Source: Uranotaenia lowii (Eukaryota > Arthropoda > Insecta > Diptera > Culicidae). From it: a DNA stretch of 64,000 nucleotides. The translations under genes were made by a program, and so were the position numbers. The stretch covers positions 131,626,714 through 131,690,713 of the forward strand of contig NC_073691.1 in NCBI RefSeq assembly GCF_029784155.1, given 5' to 3'. The notes under the pieces were generated by a model. The model worked only from the letters and a program-made list of their open reading frames with translations, had not been told where the DNA came from and did no database searches. Shown one piece after another: positions 35,201 through 41,578 of this stretch (positions are counted from its first letter, which is position 1; each line of letters starts with the position of its first letter).

Positions 35201-36019
35201 AAACTCGGCTCGTCTTTGTCGAGAACCATCACTAGCAATACAGGCACGCTACCGCTTTCGCTTGGTAGGCAAGGTTCCACGGGAAGTTCTCTATACCAGC
35301 AGGAAGCGACTTTCTCCAGTGGAGGCAGTAGTAGTAGTAGTAGTGGTAAACCAACGAGTGCTTCTCTTAATTACGCAAGCCCAGCGGGAACTGTTGGGGA
35401 AAAGAATGCAGTAACGACTGCTGCAGCGGTAAGTAGTATGAGTATCTATGGGACGCTTCCAAAGAATTCTTCAATTTATTCGTACGGTAGCTCGTCATCT
35501 AGTTTACTTTCGGGTACCTCAAGCTCTTATGGCATTAGTGATAGGTTGAGGGCTCTGACGGGGGGTAACGTTGGTGACAACTCCAGTGGTTTGGGTTCAA
35601 GTATTACTGGGGCATCGGTCAGCTCTGGAACGGATAGCGGCGCTGGATCAAGTACTGCTGATCTGGGTGCCAGTAATTATGACTATGAATCATCAGGTTT
35701 TGGCTCGACGGGATTGACTTCGTCGTACGGTACTTCGGCCTCTTCAACTTCCATGACTACATCTGCAACATCTGGACTTTCGTCGTCCTATTTCAGCACC
35801 GGAAGTGGAACTAGTCCGTTTGCTTCCAGTGGTAGTACTACTGTGGATTCTGGAGCTACCGCAGCTTTCCGAGTGCAATATTCTTCAACGAACCCTTTCC
35901 TGCCAAGTTACAACCCCCCAGACAACAGTAACGGTTCAGGTAACGGTGCTAACAGTGGCAGCGGACGTAATGGCGGGTTCAAATCTTCAGATGAAGATGA
36001 CGCATTCGACATGAAGTAA
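2170..36019 (+). CDS. RhoGAP100F: RhoGAP100F (SYD-1 homologue), spliced gene, 5' partial
   Basis: Synaptic Rho GTPase-activating protein. In flies, SYD-1/RhoGAP100F acts at presynaptic active zones, helping to cluster Neurexin and active-zone scaffold proteins. Eleven exons join: 2170-2292, 2553-2690, 9513-11178, 18429-18772, 18834-19108, 19173-19327, 19389-19468, 19526-19790, 33483-33859, 34163-34274, 34332-36019. All introns are GT-AG, all phases agree, and the total is 5223 nt, or 1740 residues plus stop. In window numbering: PDZ about 42-127 (LGLYIREG loop), Arg/Ser/Pro-rich linker 128-642, C2 about 648-770, RhoGAP about 793-988 with arginine finger R837 in GLYRLCG and the LRELPEPL block, then a Ser/Gly/Thr-rich tail with YGTLPKN and NPFL near the end. 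The fly protein is slightly longer, so about 100 N-terminal residues are missing upstream. Family assignment rests on long near-identity to the remembered fly protein. Confidence 0.95.
2553..2690 (+). CDS. RhoGAP100F: RhoGAP100F exon: first half of PDZ domain
   Basis: 46 codons, acceptor TCCTCAG, donor AGG|GTAAGA, phase 0 at both ends. It begins [19 protein letters not shown], which holds the carboxylate-binding loop of the PDZ domain, and ends at NSGCLR. It is too short to carry its own long open frame but is unambiguous by homology. Confidence 0.95.
2691..4135. other. RhoGAP100F: Intron 2, 5' part; nothing recognised
   Basis: AT-rich intron sequence. From about 3640 the composition becomes less AT-biased and contains many short CTT/GAA motifs, which suggests an old repeat, but no ends could be defined. 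Short open frames here have no recognisable domains. Confidence 0.5.
4136..4208 (+). other. tRNA-like sequence (SINE head or tRNA pseudogene)
   Basis: A-box-like TGGTCGAGAGG at 4143 and B-box-like GGTTCAATTCT at 4186 are spaced as in a tRNA gene. The acceptor arms do not pair well and the anticodon arm is irregular, so it is not a functional tRNA. It may be the pol III head of an old SINE. Confidence 0.35.
4471..4664. mobile_element. Palindromic MITE, TA target duplication
   Basis: A 194-bp element bounded by CACAGTAAACGAAAATTACC and its exact reverse complement, flanked by TA on both sides. The inner halves are also largely complementary (GTTAAACTG against CAGTTTAAC, CGAACATTGGTAAA against TTTACCGATGTTCG), so the whole can fold into a near-complete hairpin. 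TA flanks point to the Tc1/mariner superfamily; there is no coding capacity. Confidence 0.9.
5446..6115 (+). repeat. Intronic repeat family R1, copy 1 (interrupted)
   Basis: Same family as 11226-11640 and 12793-13210: GAGTCAATTT, TGAATTTCTCA.ACCCTGGG, GAACTTTT.RGTTTGTA, CTGAAAAAT, GAGCCT.CTAAT and TTTTCTGCTGAACA blocks occur in the same order. This copy is split by the Harbinger-derived piece at 5521-5715 and by a T-rich tract near 5740. No coding capacity and no clear termini. Confidence 0.65.
5521..5715 (-). repeat. Second Harbinger-derived fragment
   Basis: Blocks GGCGGTGAAAAGTGATGTCC, TTTTTAGTAG, ATTATGAAATTTT, GAGCGGGTAGAATTTATT and AGAAGCAT match both the copy at 1200-1425 and the 3' end of the transposase-bearing element at 56930-57065. 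It sits inside repeat R1 copy 1. Confidence 0.6.
6130..7013 (-). mobile_element. CCGTAAACTG-ended element, older copy (one end lost)
   Basis: In reverse orientation this matches the element at 31178-32617 over its length: terminal CAGTTTACGG followed by TA at the right, GATCAAAGTTACCCC inside, and an uninterrupted version of the site where the other copy has a tRNA-headed insertion (6618-6640). The left terminus is missing where repeat R1 begins. No coding capacity. Confidence 0.75.
7063..7175 (+). mobile_element. Left-end fragment of TAAGGTTGCCAGA hAT-type family
   Basis: Begins TGAGGTTGCCAGATTGCCCG and continues with CGGATTTGCC and GGGCAAAATCC motifs typical of the family at 14352, 23659 and 53296. 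No right end was found, so it is a truncated copy. Confidence 0.55.
7176..9512. other. RhoGAP100F: Intron 2, 3' part
   Basis: No recognised gene. A 126-codon open frame at 8348-8728 has two hydrophobic stretches but no family resemblance and no splice or promoter context. The intron ends with a pyrimidine-rich tract and CAACAG acceptor. Confidence 0.5.
9513..11178 (+). CDS. RhoGAP100F: RhoGAP100F large exon: PDZ end and linker
   Basis: 1666 nt, phase 0 in and phase 1 out, acceptor CAACAG, donor CCTG|GTAAGT. It begins [20 protein letters not shown], completing the PDZ domain, then runs through a Pro/Arg/Ser-rich linker with blocks shared with the fly protein ([60 protein letters not shown]). 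GC content is clearly above that of the flanking introns. Confidence 0.96.
11226..11640 (+). repeat. Intronic repeat family R1, copy 2
   Basis: Starts immediately after the retained intron donor region and follows copy 3 (12793-13210) block for block: GAGTCGACTTGGGATCATTT, TTGAATTTCTCAAACCCTGG, AAATCAACATCATTTTTGTT and GAACAACTTGGTCGAA. Divergence is moderate. Noncoding. Confidence 0.75.
11647..12112. mobile_element. Non-autonomous hAT-like element, AAATCAGGAC motifs
   Basis: Bounded by CAGAGGTGCCAGGT on the left and a reverse complement of CAGGGATGTCAGGT on the right, 466 bp. The motif AAATCAGGAC and variants recur on both sides of an AT-rich middle. Flanks share GTCATAC but are offset by 2 bp, so an exact 8-bp duplication cannot be claimed. 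No coding capacity. Confidence 0.65.
12130..12265 (+). mobile_element. Left-end fragment of the TTCCAGAC family
   Basis: Starts CAGTGATATCAACCTTCCAG and repeats TTCCAGACTTTTGG-like motifs, as does the left end of the element at 61022. No right end is visible, so this is truncated. Confidence 0.55.
12793..13210 (+). repeat. Intronic repeat family R1, copy 3
   Basis: Direct repeat of 11226-11640 with the same blocks. At its 3' side (about 13165-13210) a stretch reads as the reverse complement of its own TTCCTAAAGGAAATTTTCTG segment near 13035, making an internal inverted repeat about 140 bp apart. Confidence 0.75.
13211..14343. other. RhoGAP100F: Intron 3 segment, no gene
   Basis: AT-rich intron. 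CAGTAGTTAGCAACC at 13807 resembles a hAT terminus but no partner end was found. Otherwise nothing recognised. Confidence 0.5.
14352..14808. mobile_element. TAAGGTTGCCAGA hAT-type element, copy A
   Basis: 457 bp, starting TAAGATTGCCAGA and ending TCTGGCAACCTTA, with a perfect 8-bp duplication AATTAAGG at 14344-14351 and 14809-14816. Both sides carry repeated CCGGGCAAATCCGGGC-type motifs around an A/T-rich centre. This copy is more diverged than B and C. The 8-bp duplication indicates hAT-type insertion; no transposase is present. Confidence 0.92.
15174..16091. repeat. Candidate inverted-repeat element (CACAGCAA ends)
   Basis: CACAGCAAGAAAAAAACG at the left and a reverse complement of CACAGCAAAAAATTT at the right bracket about 0.9 kb. 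Inside, a block CGTGTAAATTTAGATCGAAA occurs twice about 100 bp apart, and related AGATCA..GTGTAAAATTACATC motifs recur near the right end. No clean target duplication was found. Confidence 0.45.
16706..18047. mobile_element. TA-flanked element carrying a non-AT-rich, gene-like core
   Basis: Ends CACGGAGAATAAAG and the reverse complement CTTTTTTATCCGTG, flanked by TA at 16704-16705 and 18048-18049; 1342 bp. The left 350 bp is a carpet of ATAGATTCAACTATA-type motifs with matching copies near the right end (about 17930-17960). The core at 17150-17850 is much richer in GC than its surroundings and has open frames on both strands. There is no recognisable transposase. Confidence 0.75.
17344..17856 (-). 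pseudogene. Possible captured gene fragment within 16.7-kb element
   Basis: On the minus strand, open segments of 60-70 codons lie end to end: one with [10 protein letters not shown] preceded by [14 protein letters not shown], and another ending [12 protein letters not shown]. Between them are stop codons and intron-like T/A-rich stretches. Base composition contrasts with the element's ends. I do not recognise the family; the reading frame and strand are both uncertain. Confidence 0.25.
18429..18772 (+). CDS. RhoGAP100F: RhoGAP100F exon: C2 domain core
   Basis: 344 nt; enters in phase 1, completing a Val codon split with the previous exon, and ends in phase 0 at GCGTTGAAG|GTAAGA. It encodes [15 protein letters not shown] followed by [18 protein letters not shown] and [17 protein letters not shown], a C2 sandwich. 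Acceptor is TCTCCCTTCAG. Confidence 0.95.
18834..19108 (+). CDS. RhoGAP100F: RhoGAP100F exon: C2 end and RhoGAP start
   Basis: 275 nt after a 61-bp intron. It begins [13 protein letters not shown], the last C2 strands, and continues into the RhoGAP domain FGADLETVV. The GLYRLCG motif, with the catalytic arginine codon at 19071-19073, is complete. The donor is CTGAG|GTCGGT, a weaker match than the other sites, and splits an Arg codon. Confidence 0.94.
19173..19327 (+). CDS. RhoGAP100F: RhoGAP100F exon: RhoGAP middle
   Basis: 155 nt between introns of 64 and 61 bp. It encodes [19 protein letters not shown] and [13 protein letters not shown], the Lys/Arg-containing block that contacts the GTPase in RhoGAP folds. 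Its donor follows GCGCTAG and splits a Gly codon. Confidence 0.94.
19389..19468 (+). CDS. RhoGAP100F: RhoGAP100F micro-exon: RhoGAP helix
   Basis: Only 80 nt, too short to stand out as an open frame. It encodes [19 protein letters not shown] plus CLPRANR, matching the fly protein in place. Acceptor is CTCCTCAG, donor AGG|GTAAGT. Confidence 0.93.
19526..19790 (+). CDS. RhoGAP100F: RhoGAP100F exon: RhoGAP C-terminal part
   Basis: 265 nt after a 57-bp intron. It encodes [20 protein letters not shown] and [15 protein letters not shown], the typical end of a RhoGAP domain, then [10 protein letters not shown] and a short Gly-rich stretch. It ends in phase 1 at TCAG|GTAACG; the open frame beyond is intron. 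Confidence 0.93.
19791..21729. other. RhoGAP100F: Intron 8, first part
   Basis: Intron following the RhoGAP-end exon. No gene recognised; it includes a CA-rich stretch near 20310-20350 and a tRNA-like sequence at 21452. The 177-codon open frame running out of the exon at 19526 is read-through into intron. Confidence 0.5.
21452..21524 (-). other. tRNA-like sequence, minus strand
   Basis: Read on the minus strand, GGCATCGTGGTAAG resembles an A box and GAGTTTCAAATCTC a B box at tRNA spacing, followed by a T-run that could end pol III transcription. The acceptor stem does not pair fully. Best read as a tRNA pseudogene or SINE head. Confidence 0.35.
21738..23174. mobile_element. Non-autonomous hAT element with GCGGCCCGC motifs
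   Basis: 1437 bp from CAGGAGTGAGCAACC to GGTTGCTCACCCCTG, near-perfect terminal inverted repeats, with a perfect 8-bp duplication GACTAAAC at 21730-21737 and 23175-23182. Just inside the left end GCGGCCCGC-type palindromes repeat four or five times; GCGGCCCGC and GGCCCG recur near the right end (23110-23150). The AT-rich middle has no open frame resembling a transposase. The termini are typical of the hAT superfamily. Confidence 0.95.
23659..24111. mobile_element. TAAGGTTGCCAGA hAT-type element, copy B
   Basis: 453 bp from TAAGCTTGCCAGATTGCCCG to TTCTGGCAACCTTA, flanked by a perfect 8-bp duplication TCCTACCT (23651-23658, 24112-24119). It carries dense TGCCCGG/TCCGG motifs near both ends. 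It is nearly identical to copy C at 53296 except for small indels, so the two moved recently from a similar source. Confidence 0.95.
24120..26277. other. RhoGAP100F: Intron 8, repeat-poor middle
   Basis: No transposon ends recognised. Minus-strand open frames between 24894 and 25844 (60-100 codons) include hydrophobic stretches, but the segments are in different frames with no recognisable family. Composition at 25270-25460 is less AT-biased than its surroundings. A short undetected exon cannot be excluded. Confidence 0.4.
26309..28967 (+). mobile_element. 5'-truncated RTE-like LINE with (AC)n tail
   Basis: 2659 bp inserted into the left end of the mariner, flanked by a perfect 24-bp duplication of target (26285-26308 and 28968-28991). 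It enters directly in the middle of an open frame, as expected of a 5'-truncated LINE, and ends in about ten AC repeats, like the short-repeat 3' tails of RTE-clade elements. The 3' noncoding part is about 930 bp. Confidence 0.93.
26330..28033 (+). CDS. LINE reverse transcriptase (RTE-like), endonuclease part missing
   Basis: 567 codons with no stop or frameshift; the frame is also open back to the insertion junction (seven codons). Near residues 55-75 [11 protein letters not shown] begins the RT domain, followed by [31 protein letters not shown] (catalytic Asp block), [13 protein letters not shown] and FADDILIV with the catalytic Asp pair. The C-terminal part has [17 protein letters not shown] and a basic RWAHxx[14 protein letters not shown] end typical of RTE-type and related LINE proteins. 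The apurinic-type endonuclease is absent because of 5' truncation. It is strongly A-rich, unlike host exons. Clade is inferred; only the RT is certain. Confidence 0.92.
   Translation: MKRSYKFLKQYIRGKKQKTPIIPMKKWAAELSLTEGTPLEVLSDNEEISAGPTLEEVEGIINKLKNGKAPGKDGMKNEFLKYANDKTIEEMWRIIKKSWELNQIPESWKETIQIPIPKVKAPKETGDFRRITLSNLGYKLYATWLVNRLKEQAGNPGYHQAAFIGNRSTDDQMFIARRYMEAYWNKGETLFIATLDIRKAFDTVKISSIEEILIGLGVEQHLINRVKQAINNEKTSIIWEGIESEIKHKNKGIKQGCPMSPYLFTLIIQKVLLKVKEQVPNLNLLEVNNKKLPVILAFADDILIVAKKRKELEKLVSVLKIELIKVGLKLNSDKSKIMIRQPTEGRNTTKTISIDGEEFEVVDRIRYLGTYLTGTLDRANTTRIRCRLAFNSAKVVTEFMRKFKPSWKIAKLIHLTVLSPAITYGLKAAALIKRNTKSIARYETFIVKELLKYSRDRPRGRTNLFKLLEGKTAVNRAKVMQLRYWAHIKRREEGHPLKVAEKLKFRKKKRGRPARIWPESVKKIKLKFSLTEEEWEKLARDKKEFSKKVEELYQKQGSEEESISESE
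29128..30094 (+). pseudogene. Mariner (DD37E-type) transposase pseudogene
   Basis: Begins [20 protein letters not shown], a helix-turn-helix start known from mosquito DD37E mariners. A one-base frameshift near 29230, a TGA at 29262, and a TAA at 29578-29580 directly after the catalytic-Asp pair (MDD then stop, where families have MDDET) break it. Later blocks survive: [29 protein letters not shown] and [20 protein letters not shown]. An internal deletion after YAA joins directly to a [12 protein letters not shown] segment, removing the region with the third catalytic acidic residue. Cannot make an active enzyme. Confidence 0.93.
30735..30800 (+). other. tRNA-like sequence, + strand (SINE head candidate)
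   Basis: CTTGTGGTAGCG followed 20-odd bases later by GGTTCGATCCC (30780-30790), a perfect B box. The spacing between the boxes is short and the anticodon arm is abnormal (TTCGT/ACGAA stem with a 4-nt loop). Probably a tRNA-derived SINE; its 3' limit is not clear. Confidence 0.45.
31568..32031 (-). mobile_element. tRNA-headed SINE-like insertion
   Basis: 464 bp flanked by a perfect 24-bp target duplication (31544-31567 and 32032-32055). Read on the minus strand it starts within a few bases of a tRNA-like head (32026 down to 31946) and ends in TATG/CATA-type short repeats, the pattern of a SINE moved by a LINE. The paralogous element at 6618-6640 holds the uninterrupted target. A second B-box-like sequence lies at 31920-31931. 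Confidence 0.88.
31946..32026 (-). other. tRNA-like head of the SINE
   Basis: On the minus strand the acceptor arm GCCGATG pairs across seven positions with TATCGGC, the A box is TGGTCTAGTGG, and the T arm CTGGG-TTCGATT-CCCGG is regular. D and T arms resemble tRNA-Glu. The anticodon arm is TGGCG...CGCCA with a 17-nt loop, too large for a normal tRNA, so either an intron-like insert or drift. Its place at the 5' end of a target-duplicated insertion argues for a SINE head over a tRNA gene. Confidence 0.7.
32620..33482. other. RhoGAP100F: Intron 8, last part
   Basis: AT-rich intron ending in TAGACAG acceptor. Nothing recognised. Confidence 0.5.
33483..33859 (+). CDS. RhoGAP100F: RhoGAP100F exon: Ser/Pro/Gln-rich region
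   Basis: 377 nt after a 13.7-kb intron. The correct frame begins [19 protein letters not shown], completing a Gly codon split with the previous exon, and includes LYQSVV/LAQSH-type blocks as in flies (here [19 protein letters not shown]). A longer Gln/Pro-rich open frame on the same strand is out of phase and is a shadow. It ends at phase 0 in CAACAG|GTAATG. Confidence 0.88.
34163..34274 (+). CDS. RhoGAP100F: RhoGAP100F exon: Ser/Pro-rich linker
   Basis: 112 nt, phase 0 in and phase 1 out. It encodes [20 protein letters not shown] and a Ser/Gly run (SSASGSGSG) that lines up with the fly SGSGSG stretch preceding [10 protein letters not shown]. Acceptor is CTCAACAG, donor TCCG|GTAAGT. Confidence 0.88.
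34332..36019 (+). CDS. RhoGAP100F: RhoGAP100F terminal exon: Ser/Gly/Thr-rich tail
   Basis: 1688 nt after a 57-bp intron, beginning [10 protein letters not shown] directly after a split Gly codon and ending at TAA 36017-36019. Most of it is low-complexity Ser/Gly/Thr with no fold expected. Conserved islands are YGTLPKN near the middle and [12 protein letters not shown] near the C-terminus, both with fly counterparts. The end is acidic ([11 protein letters not shown]). Confidence 0.93.
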
Positions 36020-36428
36020 AATCAGTATTAATAGAAATAACCATGAACTCAGTAACCAGATTTTTTTTAGTTCCCAATCGTAACCGTAGTTGAATACTCC
36101 ATAATGCATTTTGACTTTATATCGACAGGCAGTTATCCCAGGTAACAAATCAAGATGAAACAATCAAAACAAACCCCGAAAATATACAAGCGTTTTTGTG
36201 AGGGTGTTTGTTGAATCACAACACAGGACACACACTATGTACGTGTTTTTACGTGCCCCTTTACACTAAACATTCGGAAAATGAGACAAAATTACACACT
36301 TTAGAGTGATTGGAAATTGTCAAACAAAAAAAAATCAACCGAGAAACCCTTTAGAAAACTCAACACTTCAACTATGTTGCAAGAAACCGTTACTCACATG
36401 TGCATTGGATACGCTTTAACTGTAGTCG

Positions 36429-36506
36429 AATAAATAAACATCTAACATAATAACTTAATTAACAAAACACATACAGAAAGCCATAGTTAAATTTTGCTTG
36501 AATAAA
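36429..36506 (+). terminator. RhoGAP100F: Proximal poly(A) signals
   Basis: AATAAATAAA at 36429-36438 gives two overlapping AATAAA hexamers, and a third lies at 36501-36506, about 410-490 nt after the stop codon. They would support a short transcript end; use is not shown by sequence alone. Confidence 0.4.
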
Positions 36507-39500
36507 AAAAAAGACTTTTGGCGAAGGTTTTTCAAATTTATATAATACGCTGACAGCATTTCTCGGCACAAACTGTTCAGCAAATAAATAAATAAATAAG
36601 GGAAAGGCGATTAAAAAAACTTTTGAGTCAAACAGGGGTTTTTTTTCGCAACTGAATGGATTTGAAGATCAATTTTTTATGTATGTTGCAAAATTACGAT
36701 AGTTTTTGTTTTAACGATATAACTAATAGTTGCTGAGTTAAAATGTATAATCCATACCGTCAACTTCTGTTGAAACTGTCTTGAAGAACACAGGATAATA
36801 TTCCATAGCATTAGCTTTTTCTTCTTGTGAACCATTCAAAAGTTCCGCTTTACTTTGTGCAGCTGGAAGCACCCCAGCAATGTTTTCTGAATAGTAAAAT
36901 CCTGTAGGTAAAACGTTTGGTTATTAAAAGATGGGTCATTACTATATAAGCTAATATAAGTTTAAAGAAGAAAAAAGCGAACACTCATGAGAAACAAACA
37001 ACAAACACAAACGAAAACAATAAGACGAAAGAACAAGACTTACTTTTACATATTAAACTAAACAGTATGGAATAAACAACAACATCATCAAACCACACAG
37101 AGTATTGTCACTGATATTCTATCAAACTAAAGTGTTGTATTTCCAAGTATTAACTCATTCCAGCATTTGTAGAGAAGTCGACAAATCGCCTCGGGCATCC
37201 TTCTCTGGTTTATAGTTATAAAAATAATCGTTTAGCTTTTCTCGAGGAAACAACAATAACAAAAGCATCGAATAAAACCACAACAACAAAAATGTAAGAT
37301 ACAATTAAGCTTTAACAACTTTGGTAAACAAACAAAAAACACGACGAAAATTGATAATATGGCAGAAAAAAAAGCAAATACATTCACTGAGCAACACACT
37401 AGTCAAATCGATAGCTTAAGAAACTTACATGTAGATACAACATATTTGTTTTGATTTTGAAACAATTTTGTTTCTAATTAGTACTTTCCATTGACCACAG
37501 TCAATATTTTTATGAATTGTGTTTGACTGAATCCAGTAAAGATTGCAAATCATGCGAATCCTTTTGGAATTCCTGATTCCGTTTCTTATTTTTGTTAACG
37601 TTAACCGAATTCATAGAAGATCTCTCAAAAATAAATCTACTAGGCATTTTAGTAAACTTTGTACATTTTAGAGCAAATGAGTCAATTTCACAAATTCCAT
37701 CAAAGTTTTGATTGGATTTCGAATCAGAAAAATATATATGAATAATTAATGCAATCGAATCGACATGTGAGTTTTCGCATGAAGTTTTCTTTATATTCCT
37801 ATCGTTTCCAGAGTGGATACATTATCGGTACTTTACTTAACATAGTGAAAAACATACTAATACTTACAGAGTAAATCTGAGTAATAAAACTACACACATC
37901 CCAAACTTTTGCCTCCCGTAAAGTCAAACTTGTTACTAAACATAAAAAATTTACTAACCTATATTGGCGGTTACATAATCGAAACGATTTCAACTTGTTA
38001 TACTCCATCTAGCGCATTGTTTGCAAATTCTTGCTATAATCTAACCTTTATGTTCCGATTCGATTTTATGATTCTTTACTCGTATAAATTGAAACGAACA
38101 ATTGTAAATACGAATATGAATAGTTTGGTGATCGTTGTTGGATTGTTGGTAACAAGATTAAAAATATGTTTGCTTCAATTTTTAACAACACATCTCTACA
38201 ACTATATCGTTCTTTTGTGAGCAAAATGTTATTGTGTAATCAATTTGTCTGAACTATTTGTGCTTCATACAAAAGATGACGATGTCATGCAGCGATGGGG
38301 TGAAATTTTAAAGGATTTGTTGTTATTGTAGAAAAAAGGATAGTTTAGTGGTTGTTTTCAAATAGATATTTAGCATAATCTAACAATATATTCATTGAGA
38401 ACTGAGTTCAATGTTTACCGTGAGCGAATGTGCAACTAGTCTATTGTTTGGTCAATGTGTCGTGGGGAATTGAGCGAATCTGTAAATAGATAGGTAACAA
38501 TTTCGTAAAGCGCCCGCTAGCACCATTACTTCGTTACGAACCGTTACTACGTTACTAATACTCTCCAACAGAACTCCGTTCAAGCGTCCAATCGCCGATC
38601 TGGGATAAAATTTCAGTATAGAAGATCAAATAAACATAAGATCATTGTTTCCAGCTTTGCAGAAATTCGGAAATCATACGTCGTTGAATTCTGAACAAAT
38701 AGCACAACTTAATATTAGTGAAATAAAAATAAACCAAACGAACTGTCAGTGCCCTGACAGTATTTCTAAGCCGAAGGAAGAGGTAGAAGATCGTCTCGAA
38801 GTCAGCTTGGAGCCCAGCATCTTTTGGTTAAAATTCAGCAACATGGACGCATTATGTTCCATCGTTACCAGCCGTTACAGAAGCGTTACTCATTAAAGAT
38901 ACTCATACTCTTTATCCAACCCTCAAATACAACTTGTACACCCTTGGGATCATTATATCACTTTCTCATATCGTAACCATACATTCGATACAAATCCTTT
39001 AGAAACACACCTACATAATACACCTTCGTACACCTGATTAGGGACTTTTTATTGAGAGAAAACCTATTAAGCTAGTAGTAGCTTGTATCCAATATTTTTT
39101 CAACTGTTTTGTACTTGAAGCAAAAGGTAACAATCTCATTCAACCGAAAAAGAAAAAAACTGTAACTGAATCTGTAACTCTTTATTGAGATGTAACCAGA
39201 TAAATCGCATATATTTATATCAAAATTTATATTAAAACGATATTAGATAAAATTCCGCTATACACAGAAACATACACCATAGTTAATGGAATCATCAATA
39301 TTCGAAAACAATATTTACAAAACAAACAAATTGAAACACGTAAAGCGGTCTTCAGCCCACGGAAAAGCTCACATTTATGGCTAGGTAATTACGTTTGGAA
39401 ATAGAAACACCACGAAAGTTAAGGAGGAAAGAAATAGCAGCGCCTTCCAATGACGTTTCTGCGAAGACTCCCTCGTATGCATCTTCAGAATGGAATTTTT

Positions 39501-40738
39501 AAGCTCAGTCCCCGGCACCAAGGGGTCGTCGGATCGATCAGTTAAACGCACACCTCCCGTCTATGTAGAAAGCAAAAAAAAACAACCAAACATCTTGAAT
39601 AGAAGAAAACTCCAATCACACCCTAGAATTCCTGAAGCTCGTATTTTATCAGCACCACCTATTTCAGTCAGTGAACTAGAAACCAAGTAAAAAACTAGAT
39701 AGAATAACTCTTTTAAAGGAAACTACCATAGAATAAACATAAACGGAAATAGAAACAACTTATGTTATGTGTAAGATTGAAAAAAAACTATAATATAAAA
39801 CAGTGTGAACCAGTGCAATCACCTTCAGTGTTACTGTTGTTAGTTTTGCAGCAGCTCAACCAGGCCGAAATAGAAATTAAAAAAAAAAGGAAGTACACTA
39901 ACTGCATAGATCTTCGATGTCCAAGCCAGCAGATACCAAGCGAAACAAATCCAATATTAAGTACCTAGATGTCAATAGCGGTGTTCAAACGAATTTTATC
40001 AGAACGAGCGAGCACAACAACCGTTTGGAGGTTAGGTGAGTTAAGGGTAGCGATCGGAATCCATGCTACGGGAAATGCGCAACCCATTTGAAACCTAGTC
40101 GAAATGTGATAGTTTAGAAGTGAAGTTGGTTTTTTCAGGCGAAACATGATCGTAATTTTTACCTTAGTAGGACGCAAAGTCTAAGCTCTGAACCACATAT
40201 TTATGGAAAATTTTAGTTAGATGACGTTGACAGCCAGATGGCGCACGCGTGGAATTCTGTCGATTGCCATCCGATTTTGAACCTTGACCTTAAAAAAAGG
40301 CGACCAATAAATTTTTTCCACAACGTTTGTTCAATAATGGGCTACCGTGATGTTGAAATATTGATCTGCTACTTCAGCCTTATATTGTGTTTCAGGATAC
40401 GAACGCTTGACCGAACAATGTCTATGTAAGTTTTCTATTGTATTCGGTCGATTAAATGGCATATAAACCCAGAATAGAAGGATCGTCGATTTATCAAGGT
40501 TTGTCTATCGAAGCTGTCAAAATCATCAATCTCTTCGATTGTTGCCTGGATGAAGAAGTTCCCGGAATGATTCTTAAGTGGCATTACTTTTCTTTTTTAT
40601 TAGCACCAAAATCATTAGTGACGACGAATTATGTTAGTGAGATCTTAGGGTACGAGCACAGTTTGTTTCTTTAAATCACTCAAATCACCCAACCGAAATT
40701 GGAAGTTACTATTGATACCAATCCTACGTGTTCATCTA

Positions 40739-41578
40739 CAGGGTGACAAAAAAGTCCGGTCACACAGGAAAATCTCCATATTTCAAAGAATAAGAAGAAA
40801 ATCTGAATCTGTCTTTTATAGCTTTATTCAGTAACTCATAAAGATACTTCACAGACGACATCTCGGAATTACACCACCTTTCTCTGACCGAACCAGCTTC
40901 AGACGTCTCGGAAAGTCGTCGCAAGCGGCGCGCACGTGCTCCATCGGTATCTCATCTCGTCCCAGATTTTCGTGATAACTCGCTTGAATTGCTCCAAATT
41001 TATTATTTGTTATTCGGAGACGACGGAGGCCATTCATTCTTCGAAATGAAATCGGTCAAGTTTTCCTCACACCACACCTGAACATCCTTTGCGGTGTGGG
41101 ATGGGGCGTCATCTTACGGGAAGCAGTAGTAATCGTCTTCAAACAATAGTTTAGCTTGAAGCAAAAAAATTTTCTTCAAAACCGTGTCTAGGTAGTACGC
41201 TACGTTGACTTTAACCCCTTTATCAATAAAAATAAGAGACAGTTTACCTCTCTTGCATATGACTCCCTCATTTGCAAGCAGGAGCTTGCTGGAGGCTCAC
41301 ACTCCAAACTCGATCATTTTGGCGATTGACTGTTTGCTCCAAAACGAACAGCTTCTCGTCCGAAAAAATAATCTCGTCATCTGCGCGCCAACCGAGCAGC
41401 GATAACAGCTTCTCTTAACTCTGCCATGGCTCACAACCCAATGTAAACAAACTGCACAGAAACGAAACTCTGCCACTTTGGGCAGCAAAGTTAGCACTTT
41501 CATTTGACATAAAGATGGTGCAACGTGTAGGCTACAGACGACCCCAAAAAAGTGTGACCGGACTTTTTTGTCACCCTG
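40739..41578 (-). mobile_element. Tc1/mariner-type element, internally deleted
   Basis: 840 bp from CAGGGTGACAAAAAAGTCCG to its reverse complement CGGACTTTTTTGTCACCCTG, flanked by TA (40737-40738, 41579-41580). On the minus strand, FSDEKLFVLEQTVNRQNDRV (about 41390-41310) holds the first catalytic Asp block and DDAPSHTAKDVQVW (about 41120-41070) the second. The helix-turn-helix half is mostly gone and the frame is broken, so it is a non-functional deletion copy inside the putative 3' UTR. Confidence 0.93.
40900..41503 (-). pseudogene. Tc1-type transposase fragment
   Basis: Minus-strand pieces in different frames keep the two catalytic-Asp segments noted for the host element and, further on, a tail with NNKFGAIQASYHENLGRDEI and HVRAACDDFPRRLKLV, which corresponds to the C-terminal end of such transposases. 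There is no continuous frame. Confidence 0.85.
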
